Positions 26,179 through 35,135 of a stretch of 64,000 bases of DNA are shown here, in pieces. The notes under the pieces are model-generated. The model did not search any database. It was not told where the DNA came from and worked only from the letters and a program-made list of their open reading frames with translations. Source of the stretch: Rhizobium pisi (GTDB lineage Bacteria > Pseudomonadota > Alphaproteobacteria > Rhizobiales > Rhizobiaceae); contig NZ_RJJT01000001.1 in the NCBI RefSeq assembly GCF_003938655.1, positions 186,001-250,000 on the forward strand. Direction: 5' to 3'. The first letter of the stretch is position 1, and each line of letters begins with the position of its first letter. The position numbers and the translations under genes were made by a program.

Positions 26179-26571
26179 ATGTTGAACGAGGATACCGACG
26201 CCACCCGCCGCGACGAGGATGTCAAGGGCAAGCATTCGCTGATCGCCAGCGACCGCGTCGAGGGCACCCGCGTTTATGGGTCCGATGGCAGGCATATCGG
26301 CTCGATCGAACGCCTGATCATTGGCAAACGCGACGGCCGCGTAGCCTATGCCGTGCTGAGCTTCGGCGGCTTCCTCGGCATCGGGCACGATCACTATCCG
26401 CTGCCTTGGGAAAAGCTAAATTACGACACCAAGCTGGACGGCTATCGCATCGACCTTACCAAGGAGCAGATCGAAGGCGCCCCGAGCTATTCGGACGATG
26501 ATGACACCTGGTACAACGATAATGGCCGCCGGGTCTATGATTACTACGGCGTGCCGCCCTACTGGATGTAA
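26179..26571 (+). CDS. PRC-barrel domain protein
   Basis: 130 aa, ATG preceded by AAAGGAGGTG, a strong ribosome site. PRC-barrel core at about residues 20-95: LIASDRVEGTRVYGSDGRHIGSIERLIIGKRDGRVAYAVLSFGG, then HYPLPWEKL, typical of stand-alone PRC-barrel proteins of proteobacteria. The C-terminus is acidic and Tyr-rich (DDDDTWYND, YDYYGVPPYWM). Function is not established; many members are stress-induced. No partner gene in the operon; a terminator follows shared with the convergent mannosidase gene. Confidence 0.85.
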   Translation: MLNEDTDATRRDEDVKGKHSLIASDRVEGTRVYGSDGRHIGSIERLIIGKRDGRVAYAVLSFGGFLGIGHDHYPLPWEKLNYDTKLDGYRIDLTKEQIEGAPSYSDDDDTWYNDNGRRVYDYYGVPPYWM

Positions 26572-26595
26572 CCATCGTCCGATGGACCGAGCTGG

Positions 26596-26624
26596 AAGGG
26601 CCCCGCTGGATGCGGGGCCTTTTT
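26596..26624 (+). terminator. Rho-independent terminator
   Basis: Stem GGCCCCGC / GCGGGGCC with flanking AA/TT pairs, loop of five bases, five T. Overlaps the stop of the convergent mannosidase gene by 2 bases. Confidence 0.8.
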
Positions 26625-29076
26625 AGTGTTTGGCGACGAGATCGTTGGCCGATCGCAGCACGGTGCCGATGGTAATGTCTTGTACGACGATCGCCTTTGT
26701 CGTCTTGATCTCGAAGACATGGCTATCTCCCGGCAACAGCGTCACCAGCATTGAATCGACGACGGCATCCGGGTCGAGTCGATCCGCCATCAGGCAAAGC
26801 TCCTTGAGGAAATTCTGGGCCGTCACCTCGACCGCATACCCGCCATCGATCTCCGTGACATCGATCATCAGCCGCGGCGCCGGCAGATTGAGTTCGATAT
26901 CCTCGACGAAATAATGGAAGGCGCGCCTGTCCAGCATCTGGACGACGATCACCTCATCCCTTGGTAAGTCAGGGTTTACGATATCCTCGGGCAGCGGAAA
27001 TTCCTTTGCCTCGAAACGGTCGCAGAGCAGTCTCCAGAATTCGAACTCCGCAAGCATGGTGCCATCAAGCTTCATGCGCCTGCCGCTGATCTTCGCCCGC
27101 CAGAACAGCGTCCTCTCGTTGACCGCCACCGCCGCAAGCCCGCCGTTGCGCGGCTGGATCGTCAGCAGGCGCGGATCATAGGCTGCCTTCAGCGCATACC
27201 AGAGCGGCTTGCGGCGCCCGGCCGAATCGAGGGCGGCCCATGAGGTCACCGGCCAGCAATCGTTGAACTGCCAGACCACCGCCCCTTTGCAGATATCCCG
27301 ATGCGAGCGCATGTGCTCGACGCCGAAGCGGATGGCGCGGGCCTGATTGAGCTGGGTGGCGAAGTGCCAGTCGTCCATCGTTTGCGGCTCCGGCAGATGC
27401 CCGGACAGGCCGCGGATCAGCTTGTCATTGCCCTGCGTTGCCTTCTGATGGTGGAAGACGCCGTTCGATTGCGGCGTCAGCGGCGCATCATGCACGCTTT
27501 CAGTGATCGTCGCCCAGGCGGCCGGCGCCTGCCAGCCGAATTCGGAGCAGAAGCGTGGAATATAATTGCGGTAGACTTCGTAGCCGACATCGTTCCACAC
27601 GTCCCAGATATGTTTGCAGCCATGCGCGTCGGCATTCGGTTCGATCTCCATCGAGCCGGAATAGGGACTGCCGGGATAATAGGGCCGGTCGGGGTCGAGC
27701 TCAGCGCAGAGCTGGGGCAGCAGGTCGAGATAGTAGCCGAGCCCCCAGCTTTCGCCCGCCTTGATGATCGGCCGCCAACCCCATTCGTCGAAGCCCCAGA
27801 TGTTTTCGTTGTTGCCGTTCCAGAGGACCAGCGAGGCGTGCGGCATCAGCCGCACGACATTGTCGCGCACTTCCGCCTCGACCTCGCTTCTGAGCGGCTC
27901 CTCCTCTGGGTAGGCGGCGCAGGCAAAGAGGAAATCCTGCCAGACCAGCATGCCGGCCCGGTCGCAGGCCTCGTAGAATTCGTCGCGCTCGAAGATACCG
28001 CCGCCCCAGACGCGCAGCATGTGGATATTGGCGTTCTTCGCCTCCTCGATCCGCGCGGCATAGCGCTCGGCCGTCACGCGCGAGGGGAAGCAATCGTCGG
28101 GGATCCAGTTCGCTCCGCAGATGAAGAGCGGCACGTCGTTGATGATGAAGGTGAAGGCGGAGCCATGCGCGTCGGGCGAGGTATCGAGCCGCAACGAGCG
28201 GAAACCGAGTTCGCGCTTGAAGCTGTCGAGCAGATCTCCGCTGGCCTCGTCGATCAGCCTCAGCGTCATCGGATAGAGCGGCTGTGCACCGAGATGGTGC
28301 GGCCACCAGAGCTGCGGCGAGGGGAGGGCAAGCTCGAAGGCGACCTCGTCCTCGTCACCGCCAATCGCCACCGTCGTCGTCACGCCGCCGATCTCGGCGA
28401 CCAGCCGGCACGGCGTCCTGTCGCCATGCCGCGCCAACCGGGCATGCACCGTCACCAACCCGTCGCCGCCGGCAAGCGTTGCCGATACCCGTGTTTCCGC
28501 AAGCCGCGCCCGATCCCAGCTTTCCAGCCGCACGGGCTTCCAGAGGCCTGCCGTCACCAGCGTCGGGCCCCAGTCCCAGCCGAAATTGCAGGCCATCTTG
28601 CGCATCAGATTGCCTGGTCCCGGATAGTTGTTGGGACGGTAGCCGTAATATTTCTCCATCTCGGCGCCATAGGCGTAGGCCGAGTGGAAGATCACCGCGA
28701 GTTCGTTTGCCCCGGCCCTCAGCAGTCCCGACACGTCGAAGCGGTAGGTGCGATGCATGTTGAAGGTGCGGCCGATCTCTTCGCCGTTGAGGGTAATGAT
28801 CGCGATCGTATCGAGCCCGTCGAAGACGAATTCCTGCACCCTGCCATCGTCAGGCACCGCCTCGAAGCTGCAGCGATAGGTCCAGTCCGTCCTGCCGATC
28901 CAGTCATTGGTGATCTCGTTAACGTCGATGTAGGGATCGGGGATCTGCCGGTTGGCGAGAAGGTCGAGATGCACGCAACCTGGCACCGTCGCGGGAATGG
29001 CGGAGGGCAGGCTGGGCCTTGCTGTATCGTTGCAGGAAAGCATCCAGCCGGAATTGAGCGCGGTCTTCTCGATCAT
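26623..29076 (-). CDS. Glycoside hydrolase family 2, beta-mannosidase-like
   Basis: 817 aa from ATG 29074-29076; upstream in-frame ATGs overlap the VOC gene. GH2 architecture: N-terminal sugar-binding domain (PATVPGCVHLDLLANRQIPDPY; FDGLDTIAIITLNGEEIG; WDWGPTLVTAGLWKPV), Ig-like domain, then the TIM barrel from about residue 300 (WIPDDCFP, MLRVWGGGIFERDEFYEACDRAGMLVWQDF). Acid/base Glu is in WNGNNENIWG and the nucleophile Glu in FCSEFGWQ. Hydrolyses terminal beta-mannose. No signal peptide, so cytoplasmic. The upstream VOC gene stops 10 bases before this start. Function in mannoside use is a family inference. Confidence 0.85.
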   Translation of the reverse strand: MIEKTALNSGWMLSCNDTARPSLPSAIPATVPGCVHLDLLANRQIPDPYIDVNEITNDWIGRTDWTYRCSFEAVPDDGRVQEFVFDGLDTIAIITLNGEEIGRTFNMHRTYRFDVSGLLRAGANELAVIFHSAYAYGAEMEKYYGYRPNNYPGPGNLMRKMACNFGWDWGPTLVTAGLWKPVRLESWDRARLAETRVSATLAGGDGLVTVHARLARHGDRTPCRLVAEIGGVTTTVAIGGDEDEVAFELALPSPQLWWPHHLGAQPLYPMTLRLIDEASGDLLDSFKRELGFRSLRLDTSPDAHGSAFTFIINDVPLFICGANWIPDDCFPSRVTAERYAARIEEAKNANIHMLRVWGGGIFERDEFYEACDRAGMLVWQDFLFACAAYPEEEPLRSEVEAEVRDNVVRLMPHASLVLWNGNNENIWGFDEWGWRPIIKAGESWGLGYYLDLLPQLCAELDPDRPYYPGSPYSGSMEIEPNADAHGCKHIWDVWNDVGYEVYRNYIPRFCSEFGWQAPAAWATITESVHDAPLTPQSNGVFHHQKATQGNDKLIRGLSGHLPEPQTMDDWHFATQLNQARAIRFGVEHMRSHRDICKGAVVWQFNDCWPVTSWAALDSAGRRKPLWYALKAAYDPRLLTIQPRNGGLAAVAVNERTLFWRAKISGRRMKLDGTMLAEFEFWRLLCDRFEAKEFPLPEDIVNPDLPRDEVIVVQMLDRRAFHYFVEDIELNLPAPRLMIDVTEIDGGYAVEVTAQNFLKELCLMADRLDPDAVVDSMLVTLLPGDSHVFEIKTTKAIVVQDITIGTVLRSANDLVAKH

Positions 29077-29086
29077 GCCGGGTGCC

Positions 29087-29500
29087 TCAGAGAAACCGGC
29101 CGTGGCGCTGCAGCACCTCGATCTTGTACCCGTCGGGATCGCTGACGAAGAAGAACAGGCCGAAGAGCTTGCCGTCTCGGTTGAGTTCGACCAGCTCGCC
29201 CGGCTTGAGCCCAAGTTTCGACAGCCGCTCGCGTTCGACCGCCACCTCTTCGACGGAGAGCGCGAGATGGCCATAGGCATTGCCGAGGCCATAAGGCTCG
29301 GTCCGGCCCTTGTTGACGGTCAGTTCCAGCTCAAAGCCAGTCTCGGCATTGCTCAAATAGATCAGCGTAAAGGTATCGAAATCGACGCGGTCGGCGACCG
29401 AAAGGCCGAATGCCTTGCTGTAGAATTCGACGGAACGCGCCTCGTCGAGAACGCGGATCATGGAGTGGATCATCTTCGCCAAGGCGGCCTCCCATTGCAT
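29087..29500 (-). CDS. Glyoxalase I-like (VOC) protein
   Basis: 137 aa. Resembles lactoylglutathione lyase: MIHSMIRVLDEARSVEFYSKAFGL, GFELELTVNKG, GNAYGHLALSVEEV, and FFVSDPDGYKIEVLQRHGRF. Metal ligands would be the His in MIHSMIRV, Glu in ELELT, His in GHLALS and Glu in IEVLQ. If active it would convert the methylglyoxal-glutathione adduct. The ATG at 29498-29500 may not be the real start; an in-frame TTG a few codons inside (AKMIHSM) is the position where relatives begin. Co-oriented with the mannosidase gene, which it precedes closely. Confidence 0.75.
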   Translation of the reverse strand: MQWEAALAKMIHSMIRVLDEARSVEFYSKAFGLSVADRVDFDTFTLIYLSNAETGFELELTVNKGRTEPYGLGNAYGHLALSVEEVAVERERLSKLGLKPGELVELNRDGKLFGLFFFVSDPDGYKIEVLQRHGRFL

Positions 29501-29529
29501 CGATCACCGCAATCTTGGTAGCGGTCCTC

Positions 29530-30279
29530 TTACGCAGTGCGCAAGCCGATTCTTCGCGTGATCGCTCCTTCGATGAGGCCCATGGCGTCATAGATCAGCA
29601 CCGCCATCAGGCCGACGATCAGCCCTCCCTGCAGGATGAAGGCGGTGTTGTCGGAAATCAGCCCGGCGATGATCACCTCGCCAAGGCCCTTTGCCGCAAC
29701 CGTCGAGCCGATCGTCGCCGTGCCGATATTGATGACGGTCGCGACCTTCAATCCTTCGAGGATCAGCGGCAGGGCAAGTGGCAACTCGACGCGAAACAGC
29801 CGCTGCGTGCCGTTCATGCCCATGCCATCGGCGGCGTCGAGCACCTGCGGCGAAACCTGCTTCAATCCAGCGACGGTGTTTTCGAAGATCGGCAACAGGC
29901 CGTAGAGAAAGAGCGCAATCAGCGTCGGCATGGCGCCGAACCCGGTGGCGGGAACGGCGAGCGCCAGCACTGCGACCGGCGGAAAGGTCTGCCCCGCATT
30001 GGCGATCGCGCGCGATAGCGGCAGGAAGTCAGCCCCGCTCTCCCGCGTCACGAAGATGCCGCCGAGAACGGCAAGCACGGCGCTGCAGACGATCGATCCC
30101 ACAACCAGCTGCAGATGCCCGGCGGCAAGGGAGGCAAGGCTGTTCTGGGTGTAGACCGCAGGCGCATTGTTGTTCGTCAGCGGCACCAGCATGAAGGACA
30201 GCCACTCCGTCCTGAACAGCAGGATCAGCAGCAGGGCGAGCGCCGCCATACGGAAGAGATTGGCGACGAGGAGTTTCAT
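29530..30279 (-). CDS. Osmoprotectant-type ABC transporter, permease (YehW/OsmW-like)
   Basis: 249 aa, five to six hydrophobic helices. Contains the permease EAA-like loop (LDAADGMGMNGTQRLFRVELPLALPLILEGLKVAT) that contacts the ATPase, and the FGAMPTLIALFLYGLLPIFENT segment typical of glycine-betaine/choline permeases of the OpuB type. Last gene of a four-gene operon (binding protein, permease, ATPase, permease). Its start overlaps the end of the ATPase gene by 4 bases. Likely imports glycine betaine, choline or a related quaternary amine; specificity is inferred from the family. Confidence 0.85.
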   Translation of the reverse strand: MKLLVANLFRMAALALLLILLFRTEWLSFMLVPLTNNNAPAVYTQNSLASLAAGHLQLVVGSIVCSAVLAVLGGIFVTRESGADFLPLSRAIANAGQTFPPVAVLALAVPATGFGAMPTLIALFLYGLLPIFENTVAGLKQVSPQVLDAADGMGMNGTQRLFRVELPLALPLILEGLKVATVINIGTATIGSTVAAKGLGEVIIAGLISDNTAFILQGGLIVGLMAVLIYDAMGLIEGAITRRIGLRTA

Positions 30280-31220
30280 GCCTTGCGGCCCAGCTCGAGA
30301 AGCCGGCTCATCGAGATCGATCCCACGGGCGCCTTCTCTCCGTCCTGCACCGCCGCCTCGTCGACCCCCTGCCAGATCATTTCGGCGAGTGCATCGCGCA
30401 GGCTGAGGGACTGCGGCAGGGCATAGGCGAGGCCGCTCTTTGCAGGCTCCATGCTTTCCTTCAGCGGCAGCAGCGACATCAGCTTCAGCGCCCGGTCGGA
30501 GGTGCCGGTCAATTGCTGCACGAAGGGATCAGCTGGCTCGGTCAGGATCTTCTCCGGCGTCGAGCATTGCAACAATTTGCCCTGGCTCATCACGGCAATG
30601 TGGTTGCCGAGATGGAAAGCCTCGTCCATGTCGTGGGTGACGAGAATGACAGTCGTGCCGAACTGTTTCTGGATCGCCAGAAGGTCGTCGTGCGCCTTGC
30701 CGCGGATGACCGGATCGAGTGCGCCGAACGGCTCGTCCATCAAAAGCAGTTCCGGTTCGGCCGCAAGCGCCCGGGCCACGCCGACACGCTGCTGTTGGCC
30801 GCCGGAGAGCTGATGCGGATATTTGTCGGCGAAGGTCGCCGGGTCGAGATTGAAGAGCCCGAGCAGTTCCTCGACCCGTTTGGCGATGCGCACGGAATCC
30901 CAGTCGAGAAGCTGGGGAACGGTCGCGATATTCTGCGCCACCGTCCGGTGTGGAAAGAGACCGTGGCCCTGGATCGCATAGCCGATCTTGCGGCGAAGCT
31001 CGGTCACCGGGACATCGATCACATTCTGGCCGCCGACGAAGATCTCGCCTTCGGTGATCGGCACCAACCGATTGATCATCCGCATCAGCGTCGACTTGCC
31101 AGAGCCCGACGTGCCGACGATGACGGTGATCGAACCCTTCTCGACACACATCGAGACTTTGTCGACGACGGTGGCCGCGCCATAGCGCTTGGTGACGTTC
31201 CTGATCTCGATCATGGTCAT
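30276..31220 (-). CDS. Osmoprotectant-type ABC transporter, ATP-binding protein
   Basis: 314 aa. Walker A GTSGSGKST, Q-loop in YAIQGHGLFPHRTV, signature QLSGGQQQR, Walker B LLLMDEPFGALDP, H-loop VTHDMDEA, then a C-terminal extension of about 80 residues. This matches OpuBA/YehX-type subunits, although the usual paired CBS domains are not evident. Start codon overlaps the end of the upstream permease; a second ATG two codons later (MIEIRNV) is equally possible. Energises quaternary-amine import. Confidence 0.85.
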   Translation of the reverse strand: MTMIEIRNVTKRYGAATVVDKVSMCVEKGSITVIVGTSGSGKSTLMRMINRLVPITEGEIFVGGQNVIDVPVTELRRKIGYAIQGHGLFPHRTVAQNIATVPQLLDWDSVRIAKRVEELLGLFNLDPATFADKYPHQLSGGQQQRVGVARALAAEPELLLMDEPFGALDPVIRGKAHDDLLAIQKQFGTTVILVTHDMDEAFHLGNHIAVMSQGKLLQCSTPEKILTEPADPFVQQLTGTSDRALKLMSLLPLKESMEPAKSGLAYALPQSLSLRDALAEMIWQGVDEAAVQDGEKAPVGSISMSRLLELGRKA

Positions 31221-32383
31221 GCAGCGGATCCCCGAATGCTGTCGATGACCGCATCGAGGATGACGGCCGATGAGAAGGCGAAGAAGACGGTCGGCACGGC
31301 GCCGAGCAGGACGAGGTCCATGGCTGTCTGGCCGAGCCCCTGGAAGATGAAGATGCCAAAGCCGCCGCCGCCGATGAGCGCCGCGATCGTCACCATGCCG
31401 ATCGCCTGCACCAGCACGATACGAATGCCGGTGAGGATGACGGGAAAGGCAAGCGGCATGTCGATGCCGGTCAGGATCTGCCGGCGCGTCAGCCCCATGC
31501 CGGCGGCGGCATCACGCACCGAGGGATCGACGCCCTGAAGGCCGACGACGGTGTTGGCGACGATCGGCAGCAGCGAATAGAGCACGAGCGCGATCAGCGA
31601 AGGTGCCGTGCCGATACCGCGGACGCCGATATCGGCCGCCAGCGGCACATGGGTGGCGAGATAGCCGAGCGGCAGCATCAATAGGCCGAAGAGGGCGAGG
31701 CTCGGGATCGTCTGGATGAGGCTCAAGCCCTGCAGCACGACGGCGCGCAGCTTTGGCACCCAGAAGCAGAGGATGCCGAGTGGCAGGCCGAGAACGATGG
31801 CGATGGCAAGGGAGCCGAGCGCCAGCAGCAGATGCGAGATTGCCTCCGTCCGGAACTGTGGCGCCCGCGTGGAAAATTCCTTCATGATCGAGAGGCTGTC
31901 GAGCAGGCCTGACGAGAGCGAAAGGAAGAGCAGCGCCGTATAGGCCGCAAGGACTGCAACCCGCATCCAGGGCGCCAGCCTGATTTTGACGAGTGCATCG
32001 GATATGATGAGACCGATCACGGCGAACAGGACCCAGAAGCCGCCGCCGGGCGTCATGCGCGCCACCGTGCTGCCCGGCGGCGTCGCCGCCGTCGAAACGA
32101 GGCCGATCGCAGCAATCAGAGCCGCAAGGCAGAGTGTGGCGATCGCAAGCCGGGCCAGCGCATTGCGGAGAAACAGCGTGGCGAAGGCGGTGTGAAGCAG
32201 AAGGGCGGTCAGGATGATGACGGAGGGCTGGGGAAAGAGCTGCGTGAGCAGCATCGGCTTGCCGGCGGCGATGCGGTTCGCCTTCACATAGATGAAGGGC
32301 ATCAATGCCGTGGCCGCAATGCCGCCGGCCACCAGAACCACTCCGAGCCGGTCCAGCCTGCGGACCGCTGAGGTTTCTTCCAT
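31217..32383 (-). CDS. Osmoprotectant-type ABC transporter, larger permease (YehY-like)
   Basis: 388 aa from an ATG at 32381-32383 (MEETSAVRRLDR); an in-frame TTG/ATG upstream adds ten residues. About ten hydrophobic helices: an N-terminal non-conserved membrane half (residues 10-190) and a C-terminal permease domain with AAAGMGLTRRQILTGIDMPLAFPVILTGIRI. YehY-type permeases have this extra N-terminal half, which the partner permease at 29530 lacks. Overlaps the ATPase start by 4 bases. Part of the four-gene import operon. Confidence 0.85.
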   Translation of the reverse strand: MEETSAVRRLDRLGVVLVAGGIAATALMPFIYVKANRIAAGKPMLLTQLFPQPSVIILTALLLHTAFATLFLRNALARLAIATLCLAALIAAIGLVSTAATPPGSTVARMTPGGGFWVLFAVIGLIISDALVKIRLAPWMRVAVLAAYTALLFLSLSSGLLDSLSIMKEFSTRAPQFRTEAISHLLLALGSLAIAIVLGLPLGILCFWVPKLRAVVLQGLSLIQTIPSLALFGLLMLPLGYLATHVPLAADIGVRGIGTAPSLIALVLYSLLPIVANTVVGLQGVDPSVRDAAAGMGLTRRQILTGIDMPLAFPVILTGIRIVLVQAIGMVTIAALIGGGGFGIFIFQGLGQTAMDLVLLGAVPTVFFAFSSAVILDAVIDSIRGSAA

Positions 32384-32452
32384 CAATTCAATCCCGTCTG
32401 GCCCTGTCAGCAAAGGGAGGCTCCGCCCGCAGCCGGGCGGAGCAGGGGGCGA

Positions 32453-33361
32453 CTACTTCAGAAAGCCTTTTTCCTTGAGATAGGCCTCGGCGACGGATTT
32501 CGCCGGCTCGCCATCGACCTGGATCTTGGCGTTGAGCTTGCGCAGTTCGTCGGCGGTCAGGCCCTTGAAGATCGGCGAGAGAACTTCCTCGATCTTCGGG
32601 TTGGCCTTCAGCACCTCTTCGCGGATGATCGGCGTCGGCGCATAGACCTGCTGCACGCCCTTGTCGTCTTCGAGAACGGTAAGTTCGGCCGCCTCGATCG
32701 CGCCGTCCGTGCCGTAGACCATGGCGGTGTTGACGCCGTTCGTCTGGTCGGCGGCCGCCTTGATTGTCGCCGCCGTGTCGCCGCCGGAGAGAACGACCAT
32801 CTGGTCGGGCTTCAGCTGGAAGCCGTAGGTCGTCTGGAAGGCAGGAAGCGCGCCGGCCGAATTGACGAATTCGGCCGAAGCCGCAAGCTTGGCGGCACCG
32901 CCGCCGGCAACCCATTTGCCGAAGTCCGTAAGGCTCTTCAGCTTGTTCGGGCCGGCGACGTCGTTGCGCACGGCGAGCGCCCAGGTGTTGTTCGCCGGCG
33001 AGGGCGTCAGCCAGACGATCTTGTTGGCGTCGTAGTCGAGCTTCTTCGCCAGTTCATAGCCCTGGTCGATATTCTTCCAGGCAGCATCGTCGGCCTTGTT
33101 GAAGAAGAAGCCGGCATTGCCGGTATATTCCGGATAGATGTCGATTTCGCCTGCGGTGATCGCCTTGCGCACGACAGGCGTGGCGCCGAGCGCGATGCGG
33201 TCCTGCGTCTTGATGCCGTTCGCTTCGAGAGCGAGCGCGATGACGTTGCCGAGCAACGTGCCTTCGGTGTCGATCTTCGACGACACGACGACGTCGGCGG
33301 CCTGGGCCGCACCCACCGCAAAGGCGGAGAGCGAAACGGCAAGTGCGAGTTTCTTCAGCAT
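32453..33361 (-). CDS. Osmoprotectant-type ABC transporter, periplasmic binding protein (OsmF/YehZ-like)
   Basis: 302 aa. Signal peptide 1-21 (LSAFAVGAAQA cleaved before AD). OpuAC-type domain: VVVSSKIDTEGTLLGNVIALALEANGIKT, GEIDIYPEYTGNAG, NNTWALAVRNDVA, and a C-terminal LKEKGFLK. Binds quaternary amines such as glycine betaine in the periplasm. First gene of the operon on the minus strand; the 466-base gap upstream to the LysR-type gene holds its promoter and a family B repeat. Confidence 0.85.
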   Translation of the reverse strand: MLKKLALAVSLSAFAVGAAQAADVVVSSKIDTEGTLLGNVIALALEANGIKTQDRIALGATPVVRKAITAGEIDIYPEYTGNAGFFFNKADDAAWKNIDQGYELAKKLDYDANKIVWLTPSPANNTWALAVRNDVAGPNKLKSLTDFGKWVAGGGAAKLAASAEFVNSAGALPAFQTTYGFQLKPDQMVVLSGGDTAATIKAAADQTNGVNTAMVYGTDGAIEAAELTVLEDDKGVQQVYAPTPIIREEVLKANPKIEEVLSPIFKGLTADELRKLNAKIQVDGEPAKSVAEAYLKEKGFLK

Positions 33362-33400
33362 GGAATATCCCCTTGTTTAAACACCGTTGACCCTGCAGCG

Positions 33401-33453
33401 GCGCACGTCTTTCAGACGTGCAAAGGACGCTGCAGCACTTTGAATAGCCGCAT
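33401..33453. repeat. Rhizobium intergenic repeat, family B (copy 2)
   Basis: Hairpin GCACGTCTttcaGACGTGC followed by GGACGCTGCAGCACTTTGAA; the next stretch CCTGAA-TCGG / CCGA-TTCAGG (33461-33484) is another palindrome of the same unit. Copy 1 is at 16373. Confidence 0.65.
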
Positions 33454-33484
33454 AATTTATCCTGAAGTCGGCTCCGATTTCAGG

Positions 33485-33828
33485 AATCATGCAGTGCCCA
33501 AGCCCTTGGTAGGACTTGCGCTCAGGAAATCCGCCGGCGAGGGCGACGAGGCCGCCATCATGCCGGAATTGCGTGCGTCATGGAAATAGCGTGCATGCCC
33601 GAAAAATCGATGCAAGCCCCTCCAGTATTTGCGGTCGCGCCGAGATTATGGCGGGGAATGCGCCTCCGCGCGCGGAAACACATTCCCATTTCCAGGGCCG
33701 GCGTGATTTGTTTTTGTCCCCTTGCGTGTTTCCACGGTGTTCCGGTGCTCTCTCGTGGGTTTCCACCGCCCGGATTTTTATGCAGCAAACGATAGACTGC
33801 CGATCCCGAGGCAGGGATATCTTTTTTC
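33485..33828. other. Intergenic stretch upstream of the tandem LysR-type gene
   Basis: No coding frame with Rhizobium-like codon use is seen. The region is less GC-rich near 33680-33830. It should contain the promoters of the divergent osmoprotectant operon and of the LysR-type gene, but no site could be singled out. Confidence 0.4.
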
Positions 33829-35085
33829 ATGAACACATCATATCGTCCGGTTTTTCCAGCGCTTTCCGGAGGTAGCCGTTTGCATCTCGGTGCCCTGTTC
33901 ATTGCAAGCCATGTCCTGACAACAGGGTCCGTCCGCGAGACAGCGCGGCGCTTCCAGCTGTCGCCTTCCACCGTCTCGACCGCAATCCATAATCTCGAGA
34001 TCGAACTGGCGATCAAGCTGACGGAACGCACCTCCGGCGAGCTGGTGATGCTGCTCGCAAGCGGCCGGGTGCTGGAAGGCCTGGAGCCGATCACGGCCGC
34101 GATCGGTGAGGTCGGCCAAGTGAGCGGTCACGACAGCGTGGCCGCCGCAGAGGTCTACGAGGCCTGGGCATCCCGCATTCCCATCAAGATCGTTACGATG
34201 GAGCGCTTTCTCGAAGTCGCCGACCAAGGCAGCATCAACCGCGCCGCCCGCCGCCTTCGACTCGGTCAGCCGCAGCTTTCGCTTCAGCTTGCCAATCTCG
34301 AGAAATTTTTCGGCCACCGCCTATTCGAGCGGCAGGCGCAGGGGTCGGTGCTGACGGAGGAGGGCAGGCGCGCCTACCAGATCTTCATGGGGATCAGCCA
34401 GGCGTGGAACGATCTGAAATCTTCGGCTGACGAGCGCTATCGGCGCACCGCCCGTTCGCTGCGCATCGGCTCGATCATTCCGACTGGATCGGAAAGCTGG
34501 GTGGCGCGCTGCCTGGGTGTGCTGGTTTCGGAATGGAATGCGCGCCGCAACAACAATGCGATCTCGCTGGTCTCGATGACCGCCGACGATCTGCGCGAGG
34601 CGCTGAAGAACGGCCGTATCGATGTCGCCATCCTGGATTCGGTCTTCGGCCTCGAAAACTTCCGGCATCGTGAACTGCTGCAGACCGATATGGTGGTGAT
34701 CGCGCCGCCGAATAGCATCGAAACCAGCGTCGCCGATCTCGTCGCCGGCCATGCGATCTGCATGCCGAGCCCGCGAACGGGCCTCGGCCACGCGGCTATG
34801 GCCTTCAGCGATGCGCGCACGCCCAACCGGCGTTTGCGCAGTCAGGACATCACCGCGGCGGATTCGCTCCCCGTGATTGTCGACCTCGTCGCCAATCACG
34901 GCTACGTCTCTTTCCTCGGCCGCGTCAGTGCCATGCCGATTGCCAACAAGGTGCGCATCGTCGATCTCGACGTGCGTGTGCCGATGTCCTATCACGTCGC
35001 CTTCAACCATCGTAAAGCAGCCGCCGATGCCTGCGCTGTCATCATCGACGCGGCGGCGAGGATTACATCGCAACCCGTCGCCTAA
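33829..35085 (+). CDS. LysR-type regulator with two tandem helix-turn-helix domains
   Basis: 418 aa, about 110 residues longer than typical LysR regulators. Two DNA-binding segments are visible. The first, at about residues 19-80 (SVRETARRFQLSPSTVSTAIHNLE), is followed by a linker at 81-120; the second, a full LysR wing, lies at 121-182 (MERFLEVADQGSINRAARRLRLGQPQLSLQLANLEKFFGHRLFER in pieces). The effector domain follows (GLENFRHRELLQTDMVVIAPP). The first HTH is less canonical in its C-terminal part. The cutC-like gene starts 50 bases downstream, probably in the same transcript. The target is unknown. Confidence 0.85.
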   Translation: MNTSYRPVFPALSGGSRLHLGALFIASHVLTTGSVRETARRFQLSPSTVSTAIHNLEIELAIKLTERTSGELVMLLASGRVLEGLEPITAAIGEVGQVSGHDSVAAAEVYEAWASRIPIKIVTMERFLEVADQGSINRAARRLRLGQPQLSLQLANLEKFFGHRLFERQAQGSVLTEEGRRAYQIFMGISQAWNDLKSSADERYRRTARSLRIGSIIPTGSESWVARCLGVLVSEWNARRNNNAISLVSMTADDLREALKNGRIDVAILDSVFGLENFRHRELLQTDMVVIAPPNSIETSVADLVAGHAICMPSPRTGLGHAAMAFSDARTPNRRLRSQDITAADSLPVIVDLVANHGYVSFLGRVSAMPIANKVRIVDLDVRVPMSYHVAFNHRKAAADACAVIIDAAARITSQPVA

Positions 35086-35135
35086 TCAGGCGCCCTGGTT
35101 TAAGGAATGCACAGGCGGAACGAGGGAGATTGCAC

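Noticed and set aside
27301..29145. Long plus-strand open frame opposite the mannosidase gene
   Set aside because: Arises from the GC-rich codon pattern of the GH2 gene on the minus strand; composition is Arg/Ala/His-rich and shadow-like.
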